DNA of 60,000 nucleotides from NCBI RefSeq assembly GCF_029227915.1, contig NC_079889.1, positions 808,001 through 868,000 on the forward strand, in the 5' to 3' direction. The position numbers were made by a program, and so were the translations under genes. The notes under the pieces were generated by a model that was given only the letters and a program-made list of their open reading frames with translations, made no database searches and was not told where the DNA came from. Each line of letters begins with the position of its first letter. The stretch's first letter is position 1. This document shows positions 1 through 13,560 of the stretch, piece by piece. Source of the stretch: Hydractinia symbiolongicarpus. Lineage: Eukaryota; Cnidaria; Hydrozoa; Anthoathecata; Hydractiniidae.

Positions 1-487
1 AAGTTATAAGAACGTCAGCAAAAAATTGAGAGGCCTGGGAGGAGCAAACAAGTGTCATTTTGGCAAAAATTTATGTTACTCAATTCACCTTTATAACAGT
101 TATGCATTGTTAAAGTTTTTTGAAGTTTTGTTTTTTATTATTTCAATTAAAATGTTAACAAATTTCAAAACTACCTTTGAAAAACCTAAATGCATTATTC
201 TATTCTTAATCTTTTTTCATACGTGTAAACGTGAGCATATATACAGGGCAAATAATAACATTCCTCAAGTTTACTGAAAGTTAAAAAAAAATATTTCAGT
301 TTTATTATTTTAGTTAACTCCTGGTCTTATCCTAATTCGATATCAGGGGCTAATTCAGGTCAATTTAGACACCGTCATACCAATTTTTTAACGATATTTT
401 ACTTATTTTACTAATTTTAGTATGTATACACAGGACACAGTGTTTTAAATACTGAAAATGTTTTTATCCTGTATAAATATTCATTAT

Positions 488-587
488 AAATAAATAAATG
501 AATGAATGAATGAATGAATGAATGAATGAAGAAACAAACAAACAAACAAACAAACAAACAAACAAACAAACAAATAAATAAATAATC
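488..587. repeat. Compound microsatellite (AATG)n-(AAAC)n-(AAAT)n
   Basis: Uninterrupted tetranucleotide runs: AATG units, then AAAC units from about 531, then AAAT units. Open frames through it are repeat artefacts. Confidence 0.95.
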
Positions 588-795
588 TGCGATGCCATCA
601 CATATTCTTTTCTTATCATGAAGAATGTGATAGGATTTTGGGTCATGTGCACCGTGCATGATACACAATCATGATGGTAAGTGTGCTGAGACCCGTACTG
701 TGTACTATCTGTAGTAATATAGAAATTATCTAGGACAGCATTTACAACAAGACATAGTGAAATTCTTTAAAGTTATAAAAAAGTTTTTAACTCAC

Positions 796-3700
796 TTGTT
801 GCATGTTAAAGGGGCTTGTTAAACCACATACATGGTCAGATGATGTGCAATTCTCTTTGAAGTCATAAAATGTAGTACCATATTGACAGTTTCCATTCCA
901 TGTACTCTTCCATTTAAGAGTTACATATGTTTTTCCAATTTGATCAACTATCACTTTTGCTGGATCGTGCAGAACTTAAAAGAAGAATATCAGTTGACTT
1001 TCAAAACTGAAATTTATTGGCAAAATTTATTGAAATATTTTATCATCATCATCATCATTCTCGGCTTAATGTCCGTTTTCCATGCTAGCATGGATTGGAC
1101 GGGGTATATTAATGACCCTCTTCCAATCTGATCTAGACTGTGTTAGATCTAAACTTAACTTCCTCTGTATCAAATCTGTCCTTATAACCTCCTGCCAAGT
1201 CTTTCTCGGTCTGTCTCTGGGCTTTGCCCAAGAACTATAAAGTCTCTACACTTTCTTACCCAATGACCCCCCTCCATTCTTTCCAAGTGCCCCAGCCAAT
1301 TCAATCTTCCTATCTGGATAACATCTTTAATTCTATGGATACTTAGCCTGCTTCTTAATTCATCTGAACTTTTTCCCCATTCTCATATCATTCCTTTCTA
1401 AACGGTCAAGATCTTCCTGCTTCACTGACCATGTCTCACTACCGTACAGCATAACACTTCTTACACAGGCCTCATACAACCTACCTTTTAACTCAATTGA
1501 CAAGACTCTGCTAGTCAATAAAGGAAGTAACTCTCTGAACTTTTTCCAAGCAGAACCTATCCTGCAAGTAACACTTCTTCCAACACCCCCTTCACTGCCC
1601 AACATATCACCTGAGTAACAGAAGTTCTCAACTATCTCTAGCGAGCCACTGTTGTACATCATTGAAGCTGGAAATGCTTCATTCTCTATAATCTAACCTT
1701 TGCAACGCTTGCATACAAACTGAATGTAGTTCTTAACCTTCCACCCACCAATACTACTGCACTTCTTATGTACCCAATGCTTGCAAGTCTAAAAAATTGA
1801 GTTACTACCAACCCCTTTCCTGCAAACTCCACAAGGCCATTTTCCAACTACAAGGTTACACTTGGCTGCAATGCTACTAATCACGACTTTAGACTTAGCT
1901 GTGTTCACCCTTAGGCCTTTCTCTTCTAGTCTTTTCTTCCACTTCTCAAACTTTTCAACCAATTCTTCCATTGACTCTGCAATTTAAATAATAATTTAGA
2001 CGGCGGTATTTTTCTTCTCCTCCTCCTACTTCTTCTTCAACCGATTTTTCAAGCGATTGTTGTAATGTCACGACTTTTAAAGTCCAACCTGATCCCATGA
2101 CCTAGCGCTACGCTGGCTGTGTGCGTATCTTGATATTCTTGAACTTGGGAAAGAATGAAGACTGCGTTACAAATTTAATCACAAATATTGTTATAGACTG
2201 GTGTTTTAATATTATTTAATTTGCTATGCTAGATAGTACTTCAAATTTTCATTTCCAGTTACGATTTTAACGAGGCGGGTTTTATTCAACTAAACTGAGC
2301 TCTGGGGGTTAAGGTACAAGTCGTTCCTTTCGAGGGATCGAGTTCAAACACGCCATATTGATTATACTCCAGCTTGTTCACCAAGCTGCAAAGCAAAGTT
2401 TTGAAGAGAAATATTTGGTTGGGTTAGTCTAATTATTTAATGCCTAAACTTCAGTTCTATCAATGTTAAGATATTTTCTTCATTGTATCTATGTTTTCAT
2501 GTTAAGATGAAAATATCATCACAAGATTTTAGCCAGAAACGTAGATTTAAAAAAGGTAGCATTCTGCTGAAACCAGATAGCTGTAGCTAGCCTCATTTAT
2601 TCTTATTTTTTAAAGTTTGGTATTTGGTATATTACACCAGAAACACCATAATGTTGTGCGCCTCACTCGATTTACGACACTATACTAAAGCACTCCACCT
2701 GAATGTGTAGCACAGTTTATGGTTCATATTAATCGCTCTTCCAGGGGGGTGGGGGGGGGGTCAACGCTGGGTAACACAGTTACTGGTGGCTTAACGAGAC
2801 GTTTCGACTCTGGTTCCCCGGGCTAGTCTAAATTTTATTACTATGGATTTGCATTTTGGATATAGTCTCTTGTTAATTATGAACTGATGAACGTAGTCAT
2901 AACCTTTTTGTTTCTTTTGTCTACTTTTATTTCTTTTTTGTTTTTAAACTTGTAGGATCCAACTTTTGGTCAAATCGTATATTTTAAACATTTTTAGGAA
3001 TGTCGCAGATATAATAAAACATTTCTGAAATATCGCTACACCACTAGCAATAATATTTAATAAATTGCTATGCTTAAACGTCTTCGTTTCTTTCTTATGA
3101 ATGTTAAGTGTAGCTCAGTATTGTATAAGTATTAATTTTCACAGATTACTTTTTGTACATTTAGGAAGACCTAATTCTGGTATAATTTTAAAATTTTAAA
3201 GATCCATGATGAGTTGCGTTACAGTGGTGTATTGTTGAGAAAACATATTCAATGGAGATGGGGTGACCAACAAAAAAGGTGCTAATGCAGTCATTCTGTA
3301 GGGCTACATTCGGGGTGCGATGCAGGGCCCCAGGTAGTATTATTAAAAAAATATAAAACAAATAAATACACTATAAATGTTTAAAGATATACCAATAACA
3401 TAAAAATTTTATTTTTTTAAAACAGTGGAAATAAATCAAAAATTAAAACTTTAAAAAATTCAAGCAATTTGTTTAGTTTAGAAGAAGAATCTGAAATCTT
3501 TTAGCCTGTACGGGCTTTTCATTTAGTTTAGATTTTTCACATAGCATTAATCACCACAATTTTATGGAAGACATTTCTCCATTTTAAGGAAGGCCATCAA
3601 AAGCACATGATACAGTGAAAGTATTATCATGTTTGGCAAAGGGAACAGTTTTTCATCTGACAAAAAAGAATATTAAATAGATAGACTAAAATGGAACCGA

Positions 3701-4565
3701 TTTCCCCTTTTAAACCTTACATTCTCTTTAACCGTTCTTTAAAGGCAAACATATCAGCATTTCAAGCTCATGAGAGGCAATCCATGGTGTATTGACTACT
3801 GTCCAACGAACATGCTTTTTTAATCTCAATTTTATAAAGATGAGAAAGAACTTCAGTATTAATACAAAATAGAATTTTTAAAAAGTAATGTTTTTGCTAT
3901 TATTTTTATTTCGTTTACTTACCCACTGATGCTTGTTTACAGTCACACCAGTTTTTTCTCTACCAAAAAATATCATGCATGTTAGTAACTTCCGAAACAA
4001 AATATTTTCATCAACACTGCCTGAAAAACCTTAACTAATGATCACAAGATTATAGAATATTCATACATACTTTAATGAGCAACTTAAACCCAAAGCTAGC
4101 ATATTTGTTTACATATTTTTGCATAATTAATGTGTCCCCTAGTGCATACCTAGTGAATTTAACTTAAAATTTAAAATGTACACTAAGTTGTTAGCTTAAT
4201 ACCAAACAAATTTGCTAACAAAAGAAAAAAAATTGGTTCGAAAACATTTCATATTGTGTGGATACTACATACAAATGCAACTATTAAGAAAGTACCTTTA
4301 TATTTGAAGGATGGAGACAAAAGTCTGGTTCCATTTTTCAGTCTCTCTTTTACGACAAAGTTAAAGTCACTTCCAACATAATATTGTCTGTATGCGCAAT
4401 ACCCAGTGCACAATGTTGCATTTCTGGTTGAGCATTTTTCTCCTCGTATAGTGTCGGTTCTTATGGACAGCTTGCTATCATTTGCACAAGTTTTATTGAA
4501 ATAAATGTAGAGATTTGAACATTTGGACAGTCGTTTTAATCCTACTGAAGTTATGATAAGGTTTG
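796..4565 (-). CDS. Partial FN3-like cysteine-rich extracellular protein (two confident exons)
   Basis: Two minus-strand exons, 4296-4565 and 796-974, have good acceptors and donors. They join in phase 1, and the second ends in phase 0. The first encodes a Cys-rich segment with several N-x-T sites (for example YFNKTCAND, STRNATLCTGYC). The second begins DPAKVIVDQIGKTYVTLKW, which resembles strands A to C of a fibronectin type III or Ig-like domain, and continues with four Cys. This suggests a secreted or receptor ectodomain. The gene is incomplete: upstream exons may lie at 8577-8694 and 9316-9403, and the 3' side runs towards or past position 1. A possible next exon starts at 708 but soon meets a stop, so I do not include it. 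The intron between the two exons contains a LINE fragment on the same strand. I do not recognise the family. Confidence 0.6.
1040..1980 (-). mobile_element. 5'-truncated RTE-like LINE fragment (copy A)
   Basis: The minus strand matches the 3' part of the LINE at about 16838-17807, from just after the RT YADD box through the PHD-like finger and C-terminal region to the terminal ATG repeat. The trinucleotide tail is seen as (ATC)n at 1042-1060. An internal deletion of about 37 bp relative to the other copies lies near 1375, with further small indels. It sits in the intron of the FN3-like gene and is not translatable as a whole. Confidence 0.9.
1981..4295. other. Intronic DNA, no gene seen
   Basis: Rest of the large intron of the FN3-like gene. 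It holds a guanine run near 2744-2760 and AT-rich unique sequence. No exon with convincing splice sites was found. Confidence 0.5.
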
Positions 4566-4794
4566 CTGAAAATTAAGAAAAGTTGGAAATAAAGTATATG
4601 AAACACACAATAGAAATATTGTAAAAATAAAAAATATCTAAAAATAGTTTCTTACAAATGACTAAAATATTGTAAAACAATTCTAAGTAAAATATCATGC
4701 CCCTGGAGCACATTGTCATTAGCATAAAAATTTAATTAGTATTAAATTATAATAAAGAAAGCTTCTGCTATAAATTTATTTATTACAAACCGAA

Positions 4795-4816
4795 AAGCCC
4801 GTGGAAAAATCCACTT
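4795..4816. repeat. Short hairpin repeat (AGCCCGTGGAAAAATCCACTT)
   Basis: Stem-loop with arms around GTGGA/TCCAC. Related sequences occur at 34274-34320, 26641-26668 and 51612-51645, often preceded by ACTAGTCGATAG, so it marks a dispersed repeat family. Confidence 0.5.
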
Positions 4817-5859
4817 AGGCAGAAGCACAACAGAAATTTGTCTTATTCAGGTTCAAGATGGTGCATAGTTACTCATGCAAAAGATGATGTCAGTTATTTC
4901 CCCCCCTTTTAGAGTTATTAGGCATCAAACCTAAAATGCCAGTTTAAGTGCATTGACATTGTGATGTTTGGCAGTTAACAAATAAGACATACAGTCAGCT
5001 TGTACTACCCAAACGGGATAGTATTCTTAATATTTCATAAAACATCCACTATAAAACTATTGTCATTTACAAAACATTGAACTTGGGTTGACGTCTACAC
5101 ATTAATTGGTCAAACCATTGCATTGCAATTTTAAATTTAACTTTATTTAACTTGGAAATGGTAAGAAATAATTGACATGATCTTTTGCGTGGGTAAATGG
5201 AATCGGACCATTTTCCCGAAGCAGGGTCAATTCACCTGTTTTGGAACAGACAGATTAATGACTTCGTTAAAAAAAAGACATGACCCTATACATTTCCTTT
5301 ATCACCATTTTAAGCTCTATGCAACAAAGAGAACAGGTTAAAAATTTATTTCAAAAAATTCTACATAGCAATTCTTTTCTAATGCAAAAAAATTTCTTTT
5401 GCATTGTCCTTTTGCAAAAGTTCATTTTTCTATGGGCTTATCAACTAGTATAATTATAAGAAGAAAAAACTTTGGTGCAGTGATAAGTATAAAACTCTTG
5501 CAATTTTCAAATCTTACATATATTCCATGAACACTTTTCTTACTTAATTAACCTTTACTTTTTACCCCCTAATTTATTACTTAAGTTAGGTAGAAAGACA
5601 ATGAAAAATATTGTTTATTTGAATTTTGATGACGTCAGCAATGATCCATCCATACACATGTTGCCAAGAATATGTATAGGATAATGTGCTTTTGATGAAG
5701 GATTGAAAAGATATTGGGCTTTAAAGTTTTTTGATAACGTTATTAACCCATCTGTTCAAAAGGCGTTAGTTGACCTAGCTTTAGGAAACTACCCCTCCAA
5801 TCAAAATCCTTATAATCAGGAAAAGAAAATAACCCATATGTGATGCTCTCTAGGGAAAT

Positions 5860-7175
5860 TGACGAATACGAATTTCGTTTTTTTGAAAATACGAAGTTTG
5901 TATTTAAAATATGCATATTTTCAAATACGCAATTCGTATTAAAAAATACATATTTCCAAAATACAGTGTAGATTTAAAATTCGAAAACATAAAAAGTAAG
6001 GGATCGTCTCGATTTTCATCATATAAGAATTGTTTCATTATTTTTTTTACATTGTCTCACAATCTATTATGAAATGAATTAAATGTTTTATATTTTTTTC
6101 ACGAAACGATTATATAATTTACTACGGAAAATAAAAAGATGTTGAAGCAATTTTGTAAAAAAAAGTTTGAAACAATTTGATACGATTGTCAAAATATTGA
6201 AAGTAATAAGATGCTAAAGGTGCATAATGCATTATTGAAACGAATTTTGGAATAAATGAACTAATTAAAAACCAATTAAACTTGTGAAATATAAACTTGT
6301 CTTTCATTTAAAAAGTTTCCGCAATCATAATCGTAATCGTAAAAACAAGAAAATTGTAATAACAATAAAACATTATGAAGATATAAAGTTGCCGTATTTC
6401 ACTCTAAAATGACGAGGAAACATCCCTGTGAAGCTCTTAAATTGCCGTATTGCATCCTAAAATGATGAGAAAACGTCCCTGTGAGGCTTCAAAGTTGCCG
6501 CATTTCATCCTAAATTAACAAAAAAGGTCCCTGCGAAGCTTTAAAGTCGTCGTATTCCTTTCTAAAATGACGAGAAAACGTCCCTGTGAAGCTCTAAAGT
6601 TGCCGTATTTCATTATAAAGTGACAAGAAAACGTCCCTGCGAAGCTTTAAAGTTTCGTATTATCATTCTAATATGACGAGAAAACGTCCCGGCGAAGCTC
6701 TAAAGTATTTCATTCTAAAGTGAAGAAAAAACGTCCCTGTGAAATCATTGAGCCAATTAAAAAACCTAAAACAAACTTATAAAATTGAGTAAATTTTCTA
6801 TTCAGTTTATTCAACCACTCACTTGATACAGGTAAAATTTTTAAAAATACGAAATTCTATTTTTAAAAATTGAATGTTAACCTACTGTTCATGTTTAGAC
6901 AGTAAAACTAATTACAATAGTCTTGGATGGGCTGTTTGGTGCAGATCTGATACATTGATACAATGCTGCGTTTCTGTTGTGTTTAATGATTGTTGCATTT
7001 ACTCAAGTCAGAGCTACAACTATTATCAGGTTTTAAAAAATACGAAATTCATATTTTGTATTTTTCAAAAAAACAAAATACGAATTTCATATTTTTAAAA
7101 ATAGAATATTTAAAATACAAAACCCGTATTTTTTAATACGAAACTTCCGTATTTTGTATTTTTTAATACAAAAAT
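5860..7175. repeat. AT-rich palindromic repeats (AAAATACGAATTCGTATTTT type) flanking a minisatellite
   Basis: Blocks at 5860-5970 and 6840-7175 are made of overlapping variants of an imperfect palindrome with ATACGAA and TTCGTAT half sites. They bracket the 53-bp tandem array at 6388-6745. No coding potential. Confidence 0.7.
6388..6745. repeat. 53-bp minisatellite, about 7 copies
   Basis: The phrase AAAACGTCCCTGTGAAGCT recurs with spacings of 53, 52, 53, 53, 53 and about 47 bp. Copies differ by point changes, so the array is old. Confidence 0.9.
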
Positions 7176-8576
7176 GTATATATGTCAATAACAAGAATTG
7201 CAATTTGATGTGATAATGACTAGAGTTCAAGCCGAAAGCTTATCTACAAAAACCCTTTGTATTTTGTTAATTTTTAATAACTGATGTAAGGATTATACTT
7301 TGAACTTAAAACATGAAACACAACTGTTTTTTTTAGGGGAATTATTCTGTAAATTTGGGCATGTTGGTACCCTGATTTTTTGATTTTTTCGGATCTTACC
7401 CAAAAAATAGGAAATCGTATTTTAGGCGATTTTTGGCATTGTTCTCATATGATATGTAAACCTAAAGATATGTGGCAGTAACCTTTTTAAAATTTGAAAA
7501 CACATTTTTTACATAATTAGTTACTAAGAGTTATTTTGAGACCTTATATTTCCATATTTGTTTTTGTTATGACACTCTTACACGATTTTATATCTATATT
7601 ACTATTATCTTTCATCATATATATTCATTTTATCAATTCCTCTTTAAACTAAAACATTGTAAGTAATTGACTCTGCTGAATATATTTCCTGTTCTACACA
7701 CTTGTAAAATTATGAAGAAAGAATTGGCATAATTATTAAACACGGCACAAAACATTATTTTTATAGCACTGGGCTGCGCAAACTCCAACTTACGGCAGTA
7801 GTTTCCTTTTTCTTTACAATTTTAAGACATGTAGGCATGCGGTAATAGATCTGCATATTTTTCTTTCAACAACATTTTATGCAACAAAGGGTGCTGCTTA
7901 AAAAACTTTCAAAAAAACAAAAGCCTATTGTTACGAAAGTATAAATGAACAAACTCTGCATACATAATAAACCCAAAGCTTATTTAAAAACATTAGCTGA
8001 TGAAAAATCACAAGGTTGTAAAAATTGGAGCTCGTAAAAGCTGAGTTTTTTTACTATTTATTATATTTATTATATTACTTATTCAACTGGAAATTTCTGC
8101 TGATTTAGCAAATTTAGAAAATAAGTCAAATGTATTATCGTATGTGAAAAAAGGGCCATCTTTTCAAGAAGTAGCAAAGAAAATTGCATACATAACAGTG
8201 CAGTTGTTTGGATAGCTAAAAAATATCAACTTTTCAAATGCTTGTAGCAATAGGAAATGTGCAATTAAAAACCAAACGCACCAGTGTTAATCAAATTTTT
8301 GACATTGTTTTTTAATCAGTTTAGTTATAGTAAAAATTTCCTATATTAAGGTCGCTTTTTGGAAAATTCCAAAAATTTTTAAGAAAGAAAATACTAAGCT
8401 TTCTACTAATATAACAAACAATTCCCATCCCAAATGTATTAATATTGGGAAAAAATATTTTTCTTCCAATAAATATGATTAAAGAAAAAAATCTTAATAC
8501 AAACACAAGTGAGTAAGTTAACACCTAAAAATTATGCAAAGGTTGCTAAAAATGTTTAAATGTCTTATTCTCTGAC

Positions 8577-8694
8577 TTGATTTTGTAGAAGCATGATGTA
8601 TCAAGTTCCTTTTCCAAAGGTAAGAAAGCTCTGAGGAATAACGTTACAGCTTTTGTACTCCTTCCACCAGGGGCTGTCACGTTTTTTTGATTAT
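8577..8694 (-). CDS. Candidate exon, beta-strand-rich extracellular segment
   Basis: On the minus strand an acceptor ending TTTGTAG is followed by 118 open bases (phase 1 in, phase 2 out) up to a possible donor AA|GTCAGA. The translation begins DNQKNVTAPGGRSTKAVTL and has an N-x-T site and one Cys, consistent with part of an FN3 or Ig-like domain. It cannot join directly to the exon ending at 4565 because the phases differ, so an exon must be missing between them, or one of the calls is wrong. Confidence 0.35.
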
Positions 8695-9315
8695 CTACAA
8701 AGTTATTTCTTTATGGCATTAAACAAGAAAAAAATACAATTTTTTTATGATATAACAATTTTTTATTTGACTTTTAAATGGTGTTATTTTACTTTTATGA
8801 AAATAAAGACATTTAGGGAAACATGCTTAAAGAATTTAAAGTGTCTTAATAGCACTTTTCTCCATTAAAAATAAACTTAAAATATCACAATTTTTATAAT
8901 TAGATTGACATCAATGTTTTAAATCAATTTTATGAAACTATTGCAGTGCAATTATAACGTTAAAGCCTAACAAACAGTGGAAATAATTTGACGTTATCTC
9001 CTGTATGGGTAACTAGGAACCAAAATGGAACTGATTATCTAAAGCTGAGTCAACCCAACTGTAAAAAAACTTTTTTGTATTGACAGGTCATTTCTGACGT
9101 CATCAGAGGATTTAATTCAAACCAATTTTTTTCTTATATTATGAGATAGAATTTACGCATTGTATATAACAAAATTAGTTTTTATTAACTAAAAATTGGC
9201 TCGTACTTGAACAAACAAGAGCATTCGCATGCCTTTTTATTACCACATTGACCCTTAAAATGTTAAAAAAGGTAAAAAATAAAACCAAGCTTATGATTAA
9301 TTCTAATGTACTTAC

Positions 9316-9403
9316 CATCTATATTTATCACAAAACAAACAACCAGCAGACATATTGTAGAGCCATGAAGCTGCATGCTTTGCTAACACATGATAAGGAA
9401 TCT
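9316..9403 (-). CDS. Candidate upstream exon of the FN3-like gene
   Basis: 88 open bases on the minus strand between a CTTCAG acceptor and a strong GTAAGT donor (phase 1 in, phase 2 out). The translation contains YHVLAKHAASWLYNMSAG and then C-x2-C. The splice signals are good, but no partner exon with matching phase was found. Confidence 0.3.
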
Positions 9404-12400
9404 CTGAAGTATAAACATTTTATAAAAGTCTAAGAACTTTTTGCCACGTCAGCATCATACATTGTTTTGCTTTCTATATATAACAGATGATATGAATCAC
9501 AATGATATAATGCTTTTAAACATAATATAAAGAATATATAATAACCATTTTATTAAGAATAATAATATTGCTTTTCTCTCTTACTTGCATATACTTAGAA
9601 AGGACTAAGCGTATTTAATATCAAAATAGAAAGTGAAACTACGACATAAAAGCAAATGGAATTAAAAGAAAACGAAACAAACATATTTATACAAAATTTT
9701 ATTAACTATACTTTTAGCTCTTATCTTCTTTATTTAGAATGGTTTGAGTGCTTTATAAAGTTTTTAGATTTTATACTTCAGTATAACAGATAAAAAAATT
9801 GAAAGCTCTTTTAACACCAGTTTTTTAAGACATGCATTCAAACTTTATTAATGAGATACTATTCTTAAGCTTGTGGAAAATCCATGAGAATTTATCTATT
9901 GGAAAAATCCAAGGGAATTCACCAGTTGGAAAATCCATGGAAATTTGCTTACCATCCACAGCTACCATCTTTGGTTCAAAGATAGACAGTAAAAATTATA
10001 AATAGAAGTTGAGTTAAAATAAAAAGCATGTTATGATCACAAATTGTTTCCCATTTTAAGAAACCAAAAAAATTCACTTCTTCAGGAAAATTTAAATATT
10101 CTTCAGATGGAAACATTTGTCTAACTTTTTAGTTGGTCGTAGTAAGCAATTATGCATGTAAATTAAACAATTTTCAGCAGAAAACATTTACACCAAGCAC
10201 TTAATATGAAAGTTATCAGTATTGTACATACATAAAAAAGATTAAAACACTTTGTGTGAATACCGTCAAACAAAACTAATCAAAACATATCTTCAATGCC
10301 TTTACTCGAAACACCTTTCAGGCTTCATTCCAGATATGGTAAAAAAGTGCTTTACAGATTTTAAAAACAATATTTGTCAAGGCTAAACAACCGGAAGATT
10401 CTTTTTTTCAAAATGTTTTCGACCACTAGCAACGTCCAGAAAAACGAAAAGAAGTTGTTGGACGTATGGAACAACATCCCTTCAAATATTTAGAAAACCA
10501 GCAACACTTTTATTATGATTATCATAAAGCTTGACAACCATTTTCTTTCGAAAAAGTGTGCCCCCATTGTGATTACTAAAAATAACTATCTGGTTTAAAG
10601 GTCTTGTATCTGTCTAAGACATTGAAGTATTTCATAAAAAGGTATGTAGAATAAAGGTAGCGGTATGGTAAATTACAACTTTTCTGTATAAAGCATTTTT
10701 GCAACTTTCCTTTTAAAAAAACATAAAAGTACATATGTACTTGTTAACAAAAGTTTGTTCTACAATATTATGAAAAAAAAATTAAAATGTTGTAACAAAA
10801 AAAACCAAAGTCTTAAAAAGTGGGTGTGGCCAATTGTGAAGGGATTAGTCTCAAAAGTATACCAGTTTACAAAAAAAAAATGTCCACATCTTCAGCATAG
10901 TCTGAATTTAAATTGCGTGTCTCATTTTTTCTCAACTTTCATGGTTTTGAAAATATGCCGTATAACATCTACATAAGATCATAAAAATAACACTCAATTT
11001 TTTTGCCTTTTTCTTTCAATTACTCTTAAATCCAAATTAGCTGACGAAAAATTAAAATAAGACACGCAAGTAGAGATCAAACACTTGTGAAGCCGGAAAC
11101 AAAAGTTTCAGGACGTCATCTAATGTATTTTTGAGACAGATCCTTTTTAAGAAGAGTTGGCAACCAAAAATTTTATGTAAAAATTATTCAGAGATATTTA
11201 TTAGCAAAGTTTTTTCTTTCAACCTGTGATTGTTTACAAGAAATTGAAAAGAGAATATTTAATTATTCATTAGTTATTTAGGGTGAACTTGCAGAACTCT
11301 TATTCAACATTTTTTTTTGCATAAGAATGCCCCCGTCATAATAAAACAAAATAAATAAATCTCAAATCATTTGTTTCTAATATGATGATGTTTTTTCTCA
11401 CGTCAGGGGGTTTTAGGGTGAAATATGCATATCAATGTTTAATGTTGTTTCCATTTTTGTTTTGTGAAAATATTTGTTACAATAAGAATATAAAAATGGC
11501 AAAAGCAAATAAAACACTGCAGAAAAAAACCAGCTATATTATATAATTTGATTTTTCTCCAGTGCTTTTTGACTCGCTTATATCTCACACTTTTTTGCAT
11601 AAATATTGCGTAAACAGAAAATTCTGAAAATGTTGAAAAAAATAAAAATGCTGAAGGTCAGATTATTTTTAGTAAACGTGAGTCATAACTATGAAATATT
11701 TAATCGCCAGAACAAAGACATATGAAGTGAAACATTTTGTAACGCTAAATCCTTCAATTTGAGGAAACATTTTGGAATAAAATTTAGTTCATTGGAAAGA
11801 GGTAATTATTTACCATACCGCTACCTTAAAGTGAAAAGGTACAGGTAAAACAAATTGCCTAAACTTGCACTTATCTTTCTTGCTACAATTGTGCTTTTTT
11901 GCAGTTTAAGCCTAAAAATGTGTTAACTTACAGGAGTTGTGAGGCTAATATACAAGCGAGCATTAACAAGCAAGGCAAGGCAGCGGGGGGTCTTGGGGGA
12001 TTTATATGATCTGAGAAACCTTGAAATGTGTTAAGATCTCAATTTAATTTTTCAGTGGTGGAAAGATTTTAGAAAGAACAGAAGGCATGCAAAACATAGC
12101 AAATGAACAAATAATTATAAATCAAACACAAGAATTAACAATTCAAGGCAGTTTATAACACAATTCAAAATGGCAGTCATGCGTGGTGTGATCGATCATC
12201 ATTAATAAAGACCAGGAAGAGAATAATGACCGAGCACGAGGGTAAAATAAACAAAAAAGTAAGTCATGTGCCAAATCCAACTGACCGTAATTTGACCCCT
12301 GACTTAGGGTTTTGGAAAAGACAGAAACGTTCCTATATGTTATTCTAACTTAAAAATAAAAACAAAAAATGTGCTTCTTTTGTTTATTTTAGTCAACTTT

Positions 12401-12929
12401 ACGTATAGAGAGTTAAAAATGCCACAAAATCAGAGTCTATTTTTAATTATGATCTAAGTCATCTTAATTTTTTGTTACAATACTGTAAACTTTTATAATA
12501 TTTTTTCTATTATACAATAATATCTATATTAATAAATGCTTCTTTATTACAAGCATTAAATTCACAGCAGATAAACTATCGTACATTTGTCCACATGAAT
12601 ATTGACATAATTTCTAAAATGTCAAGTTCACAAAATATTTCTTTGTCATGATTTTGCTATAAACAAGAGTTTTTAAAAACTGTGACATGATGCAATAAAA
12701 TGAATTACAGGTCAACATTTTTTTTCAAATAGCAAAAAAATACAAGAGAGATGACACATAACAACCATATTAAACATAAAAGAATGTAAACAAAAGAAAC
12801 ACATCCTCAAGTTTCTTTATACAATTCTAGTGTAGTGTTTGTTTCTGGTAAAAGATAAATTTTTTATGTCATAGGGAACAGAAATGACTTCACACATCCA
12901 GGAAATAAGCCATTTTTCCAATTGTGCCA
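9404..12929. other. No gene recognised
   Basis: AT-rich sequence with short spurious frames only. A 32-nt signal-peptide-like frame near 11932-11963 and a GTAAGC site at 9950 were examined and not accepted. Confidence 0.5.
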
Positions 12930-13560
12930 TGGTAGGTGGAGAGCTGCCTTGTCGAGTTTGAAGGAAGTGGTTAGTAGTAACTCAATCATTTGTCAGACTT
13001 ATAAGCATTGGGTACATCATTAGTGCAGTGGTATGTAAGAAAGGTTAAGAGTTGACCTTAACAACAATTTACATACAAACTAATTGTATGTAAATTGTTA
13101 TAAAGGTGAGATTACAGACAACAAAGATTTTCAAGTACAACAGTGGCTTGTTAGAGATATTTAAAAAACTTAATACTTAGGTGATATGTCGTGAAGGGAT
13201 TGTTGAAAGGAGTGTTAGTTACTACCAGGATAGGTTTGAAAATGTTTAGAGAGTTACTTCCTTTGCTGACTAATAAAAGGAATTGTAGATAAGGTAAAAA
13301 GCAGGTGGTATAAGACCTATAAAAAATTTGTTATGCTGTAGGGTATGCAGATCTTGATCATTTGGAAAGGAATAATATGCAACGTTAAAATGTAGCACCA
13401 ATTTTGAAACACAAAAAGTTCATGTGGGCTTAGAAGCAGGGAGGCCTTGATATGAAGATAAGTCAGTTGGGACACTTGGAAAGCATAGAGGGTGACAATT
13501 GGGTATGAAATTATGCAGACGTGATAGTTCATGAGGCTTTCAGTAGCAGTGATATATATT
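12930..13560 (+). mobile_element. Heavily eroded RTE-like LINE fragment (copy B)
   Basis: Despite many indels, long stretches match the plus strand of the LINE at about 16980-17610: the PHD-like finger region (TTTGTCAGACTTATAAGCATTGG), then GAGAGTTACTTCCTTTGCTGAC, then the C-terminal region (GGGACACTTGGAAAGCATAG). All frames are broken. Confidence 0.85.

Noticed and set aside
417-668. Minus-strand frames with repeated FVCLFVCL and FIHSFIHS
   Set aside because: Translated tetranucleotide microsatellite.
6388-6745. CRISPR-like spacing of repeats
   Set aside because: Units are contiguous with no unique spacers, in a eukaryotic intron; an ordinary minisatellite.
9935-9975. Possible micro-exon with GTAAGC donor on the minus strand
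   Set aside because: No acceptor giving a sensible length and phase.
11932-11963. MLACILASQL signal-peptide-like frame before a GTAAGT donor (minus)
   Set aside because: Very short, and its phase does not fit any candidate downstream exon.
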